Shown here one piece after another: positions 59,666 to 64,000 of a DNA stretch of 64,000 nucleotides. The position numbers were made by a program, and so were the translations under genes. Below the pieces are notes generated by a model. The model made no database searches and had not been told where the DNA came from. It worked only from the letters and a program-made list of their open reading frames with translations. Numbering within the stretch: the first letter of the stretch is position 1; each line of letters starts with the position of its first letter. Source of the stretch: Henckelia pumila (taxonomy: Eukaryota; Streptophyta; Magnoliopsida; Lamiales; Gesneriaceae); the NCBI RefSeq assembly GCF_033568475.1, contig NC_133121.1, positions 75,660,589-75,724,588 on the forward strand, in the 5' to 3' direction.

Positions 59666-62019
59666 ATGGAGGTGGAGAAAGCTCAACCGAGGACGTTTGA
59701 TGAGGTGTCGATGGAGAGAAGCAAGAGTTTTGTGACTGCATTACAGGTAATTCACTTGCAACTGTGATAATAACTGTTTTTACTCTTATTATATTTGAGT
59801 TTTTGGCTGGAAACTTTGGATCAGATCTGGGAATAGATTAGTATATGATTGTGAAGACTTGTCTTGACTTTAGTTTGACTTCATTTTGTCTTTTTTGCTT
59901 CTTAGTTGACAGAAGGAGAGTAAATTCGAGCAACAGTTCTACGACTGGATTTGACATTGAGATATATAAATTACCTTGGTTGAGTTCGATTCGACTCGAT
60001 TTTTTGGTCCCTGTATAGATCATTAATGATTATTTCTGTACAAAATTGCATGTCAGCGATGGAAAATCTGGAGTTATGCAATTTGGGATGTGTGTAATGT
60101 TCTATATCGTGTTAGTCGATTTATGTGATGATTTTGTTCAATTCTTTTTGGACAATACGATTTTATTCGATTTCGGTGATAAAAGTGTTGCTTCTTTATG
60201 ATACTGGCTTTCTGTGTTTTTTATGCTCATGCATGGTTTCTATTCATTCGCAATTTTCACAACTTTAGGAAAGGGGTTATTTATTGCATATCATGTCTCT
60301 GCAGGAACTCAAGAACCTTCGGCCTCAACTGCATTCTGCAGCAGAGTATTGCGAGAAGTCGTATCTCCACAGTGAGCAGAAGCAAATGTAAGACTTCAGC
60401 AGAATTATCTTATGTGATCTTGCTCAACTCTGTTTTTTTGGAGGTCCTTCTGTGTTCAATTGGTTGTTTTTGGCACGCTTTTTTGAGGGTAATAATGGAG
60501 AAATGTGGTGCTCTCGTGATATTTAATGCGAGTTTGCATGTTTCATTGGATGATCATGTATGAAAACTTTTTTGGACAATGATATTATTCATTTTGTCTT
60601 GCTCTTTTGACGGGAAAGAGAAGTAATGTTACTTTGCCATGCCATGTGAATATACCTCTCTATTCTCTTGCTATTTATAAGGGTACTGGATAATTTGAAG
60701 GACTATGCTGTAAGAGCTCTAGTCAATGCTATTGACCACCTTGGTACTGTTGCTTACAAGTTAAGTGATGTTCTGGAGCAACAGACATTGGAGATCTCAT
60801 CAATGGATCTGAAAGTTACATGCCTACATCAGGTAGATTTTTCTATTGTCTTAGTGAAGATTTTACTAAAAGATGATCGAGGCTGAAATATGTTTTTCAT
60901 TTTAAGCAACTTCTAACATGCCAAACATACATGGATAAAGAAGGTCTTAGGCAGCAGCAGTTATTGGCTATCATTCCAAGGCATCACAAACATTACATTT
61001 TGCCAAGTAAGATCAATGGTTGCTTTGAATACTGCTTGCCTTTTATAAGATTCAAGTACTTTGAGTCTCTCATCAAATTCTCTATTTTTTGATGCTAATC
61101 TAGACTCTATCAGCAAGAAGGTGCACTTCAGCCCACAGATACAGACAGATCCTAGGCAACCTGTGCAAGCAAGAGGTCGCCTTTACCCTTCAGATGGTTG
61201 ATTTCGAAAGTGTTTTAATTTCTCTTGATTATATTGAGCTTGTAAATAACGTCATGTTTTCAAATTGCCTGCTGATTTAGGTGCTTCTGCTGCAACTACT
61301 CTCTCTTGGCATTTAGCATCAGAAACCAAGTCAACCTTGAAAGGCTTTCCACGTGGTATTATGAGGTTAGTCGTTGAAGTTTTTTGTCCTGGGTTTGACT
61401 GAATGAAAATTTCTCCTACCCTTTCATTAAACTAATCCAGCACGAAGGATTTGTAATATTTCCCTACCCTCGCAGCACCGAGGACTCGAAAACAAGTGGA
61501 AACACATCTAGTGCATTCAACTTATCGGGTATGCATAAATCAACCATACTTTTCAGTTACGTTGTGAATATGAGTAAAAGATAATATTTCAGTACTGGTT
61601 TTGTGAAACTTGTTCCTATCAAGTAGATATGGATGACAAAGCCTGGATGAAATCCATGTCAACTTCAACTGTGGCTATGCAAGCACTGGGGGTTACACGA
61701 CAGGTAATGTCAAATTTCTATAGAAGTCATTCTTGATTTCTTTCTTCATTCAATGTTAAGTCATCTGAATAATGGTAAATCATGAACTTCTGTATTTCTT
61801 GTTTAGCTTTTTGCTGATTTTGTCAAAAACTCTGAAACCAATGGAAAGAAATTTCTTTTGCAGGAGTATATGGAGGGCTCCAAACCTGTACCTCCATTTA
61901 GATCCTTTGACATTCCAAGGGAGAATTTACGCCCACGTGCACCTGGTCGTAGCAAGAGCATGATTTCAGCTTTCTTTGCCAAGCCAAAGACCCAACAAAA
62001 GTTGAAAACTAGTACATGA
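59666..62019 (+). CDS. ABIL1: ABI1-interactor-like subunit of the SCAR/WAVE complex
   Basis: Nine coding exons: 59666-59746, 60305-60387, 60682-60832, 60907-61006, 61104-61196, 61281-61365, 61476-61528, 61627-61703, 61864-62019; 879 nt, 292 aa, close to the 298 I recall for Arabidopsis ABIL1. A leader intron probably spans 59133-59661. Conserved N-terminal block: TFDEVSMERSKSFVTALQ, ELKNLRPQLHSAAEYCEKSY, LKDYAVRALVNAIDHLGTVA, LLTCQTYMDKEGLRQQQLL (about residues 10-135, helical, used to assemble the WAVE complex). Middle is low-complexity; the end RSKSMISAFFAKPKT matches the conserved C-terminal motif of the family. It should link SCAR to Arp2/3 actin nucleation in cell-shape control. All introns GT-AG; no break. 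Exon 8 has two AG acceptors three bases apart. Confidence 0.93.
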
Positions 62020-62235
62020 ATTCCAGGATAGTATCACATTCACCACATATTTTCTGCTTTGTCATTTCTTGACCGATAGTATCACATTCACCACATATTT
62101 TCACCATGGTGGAATTTGTTCATATTCAACGTGCTGATTTTCATTTCAAACATTAATTAGTATTTGTTGTTTGTGGATTAATCAATAAAGCATCTAGTAT
62201 TTGTTGTTTGTGGATTGATCAATAAAGCATCAAGT
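62020..62235 (+). repeat. Two tandem-type duplications in the ABIL1 3' region
   Basis: A 28-bp unit (GATAGTATCACATTCACCAC start) at 62027-62054 and 62075-62102, and a 37-bp unit (TAGTATTTGTTGTTTGTGG start) at 62158-62194 and 62195-62231. The second duplicates an AATAAA (62184-62189 and 62221-62226), so alternative poly(A) sites are possible. Confidence 0.85.
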
Positions 62236-63290
62236 GAAACATGTTCGAGGATTCTCGTGAGCAGAATATTTATATAACAGTCCTTAATTCTCCACGCTGT
62301 CTTTGGCTCTTCTTATTACAGCTTTTGTGGATATATATTTATGTAGATGTGTGGTATTGGGACTGCTTTGAAGATGGCAGAAAACAGAGACAAAATGAAT
62401 ATTGTTGAGGCTCGGGTTGAACACGATGTCTTTAAAAAGTTTTTGCCCCGCTCTTGGTGCTGACGGAAATTGGCAAACTTCTCCCAAGATACAACAACAA
62501 TCTTGTGATAATAGCATAATAAATCACAAGTTCAATAACCAAAAATGATATGAACTCTCTTTTCAGAAAAGTACAAGAATATGAGTGCAGATGATTTTTC
62601 AGAAAAGATTGAATTGCATGAATTAATGAACTTTAATATGATATTTAAAGTTGTTTTCATGCAGGTTATGTTGTTTCACCATGTGGTACAACTTTTGATC
62701 CAAAAAACTAATCATCCAAGGAATGAAATAACATCTAAAAATTCGGAGAAGGAAGACATTTTTTCATGAAAAAGCGTCCAGGCAGTATTGCGCCCCTGCA
62801 CCTCCTGCTCACGTGGGCGTGCAGGAGGACCAGTGCAGGGGCGCAATATTTATTGCCCCTGTGCAATTTTTTTTCTTTTCTTCATTTCTTTTTTCCGATC
62901 TTCCTTTTTCCGATCTTCTCATTGCTTAATTTCAATTCTTTAAGCACAAACAAAATTTTCAACAATCCCGCACATGAAATGCACATGATGTCAAAGAGAG
63001 GTCACACGAAAATTCAGTGCATCAGGAGAGGTAGTTTGTGGCTTTGAACCTTCCGTAATAGAATACTATCGAATTTACTAGGCCACGAAGGGAACATGAT
63101 GTCTTGAACTTCTTGGCGGTTTATGTAAAACCAGACAATAGTACCTACACAATGATTTTTCTTCATTTCTATTGGTTTTTCAGTTGTGTCCGTTTTGGCC
63201 ATGGAACATATCTTGTTTTCATAAGTTTTTCACCGAGACGGCCCGTCCTCACACTTATATAGGTGCTCCTCATAAGAGTATCCTACCATA
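62236..63290. other. Spacer after ABIL1, partly repeat-like
   Basis: No gene seen. A strong hairpin (62786-62848) is followed by T-rich DNA and then unclassified sequence up to the LTR at 63291. The hairpin and flanking T-rich tract resemble pieces of an LTR, but I could not find ends. Confidence 0.5.
62786..62848. repeat. Long-arm GC-rich hairpin
   Basis: TATTGCGCCCCTGCAC (62786-62801) and GTGCAGGGGCGCAATA (62833-62848) are perfect 16-bp arms; inside them CTCCTGC (62802-62808) pairs with GCAGGAG (62821-62827). A third partial copy TATTGCCCCTGTGCAAT follows at 62851. Confidence 0.9.
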
Positions 63291-64000
63291 TGAAAGAGTG
63301 GGTGCCCGGTTAGCCAACTTGTGGCTAAGGGCTTTTATGACTCTATGTATAAACAATCTTTGTTTAATATAATTTACATTCATTAATAGCATTTTCTTTG
63401 TCTTTCTTTATATTGTTATATAGTGATATACTATTGTTGTTTTGATAAAGACCTTGAATATACTACAGTGTAAGTAAGATGAGATAGTGAATAAAGAGAG
63501 ATCACTATTATGAAACACATCTTATAGTCACTGTATATTCTAAACAGTTCCTAGTCAATTGAGCCGTCCGCTAATAAGGATAAGGATCGCTCGAGATTGA
63601 GACTAGCATTTGTGATGCCAAGTACCACGTTTCATTGGTAATGAACATGGAGATATTCAAAGCATGCAAATGGATATTCATATGATGAATGATCGAACTA
63701 CCCTATTCGGACTTTCCAAGTGGTTATTATTATTTGAGTGGATAAGTCCGCGGTTTTGGTTGTACACCATTAGTCCTTACTACTTGAAACATCATTGAGA
63801 CTCTATATGCTAGTACTGTACTTTGACTCGTTTATCGACTCTATTGGGGTCATCAGGTGTTGGGATTGGGTACAGTTACGACACATATAGGAGTCGATAC
63901 TTTGTTGTCAAGGATTCACCACATACTTGCGAGTGTGGATATCCTATGCGATCTGAGGAGATATTAGTGTGACAAATCTCTGGCAGTACATGATGTGCTT
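63291..64000 (+). repeat. Left part of an E-family LTR, plus orientation
   Basis: Begins TGAAAGAGTGGGTGCCC, the same start as the E LTRs read on their minus strand, and follows them to the window end with scattered differences and at least one replaced segment near 63480-63510. Preceded by CCATA, a candidate target copy. It is more diverged than the pair of E. Whether a whole element follows cannot be seen. Confidence 0.9.

Noticed and set aside
60198..60563. A 121-codon frame overlapping ABIL1 exon 2
   Set aside because: It reads exon 2 in a different frame and runs through both flanking introns; the spliced ABIL1 frame explains the exon.

Overview
The window is nuclear DNA of a flowering plant, probably a eudicot. 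The evidence is intron-rich genes matching known plant families (a GAUT11-type galacturonosyltransferase, a NOC1/SLOW WALKER2-type ribosome-assembly factor and an ABIL1-type WAVE-complex subunit), LTR retrotransposons of the plant Ty3/gypsy and Ty1/copia lineages, tRNA-iMet primer sites and AT-rich spacers. I cannot name the species. Gene assignments come from recalled family knowledge, not from a search.

Positions 1 to about 37.8 kb are almost entirely transposon. A decayed Ty3/gypsy tail (2-545) and a SIRE-like LTR in minus orientation (805-2294) face a second SIRE-like LTR in plus orientation (from 2795). The second LTR is the outer shell of a stack of insertions whose boundaries can be read from target-site duplications. 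Element B (2973-36958, minus, a gag-protease-only Athila/Tat-like element, duplication CGTGC) sits in that LTR. Element C (4401-31654, plus, a chromovirus-type gypsy element with 2.7-kb LTRs, TTTCC) sits in the 3' LTR of B. Element D (11029-28049, minus, another gypsy element, ATACC/ATACT) sits in the integrase of C. Element E (16430-25877, minus, a Ty1/copia element with nearly identical LTRs, TCCAC) sits in the gag of D. E is the youngest and has one nonsense codon in an otherwise open 3.9-kb polyprotein. B, C and D carry several stops and frameshifts.

From 37.8 to 63 kb the sequence is genic. GAUT11 (plus, 2 coding exons, 537 aa, 39877-44577) converges on NOC1 (minus, 16 exons, 1008 aa, 45730-56853). 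NOC1 is divergent from ABIL1 (plus, 9 coding exons, 292 aa, 59666-62019). I could splice all three into uninterrupted frames with GT-AG introns. The introns of NOC1 hold a 5'-truncated LINE with a 14-bp target duplication and a probable solo LTR of about 1.5 kb. The last 710 bases are the start of another LTR of the E family in plus orientation.

The genes act in separate processes: pectin synthesis in the Golgi (GAUT11), 60S ribosomal subunit assembly in the nucleolus (NOC1) and actin nucleation through SCAR/WAVE (ABIL1). Nothing suggests an operon-like or clustered pathway.

The most unusual signal is structural. Several unrelated LTR or leader sequences each carry their own set of short perfect or near-perfect inverted repeats: five TTAAG-spaced hairpins in C, alternating GGAACTTCC/GGAGCTTCC palindromes in D, GGGCAGCGAT/ATCGCTGCCC hairpins in the E leader, GCGCTCGAGCG hairpins in the intronic LTR, ATGCGCG/CGCGCAT in B, and a 16-bp-arm hairpin at 62.8 kb.
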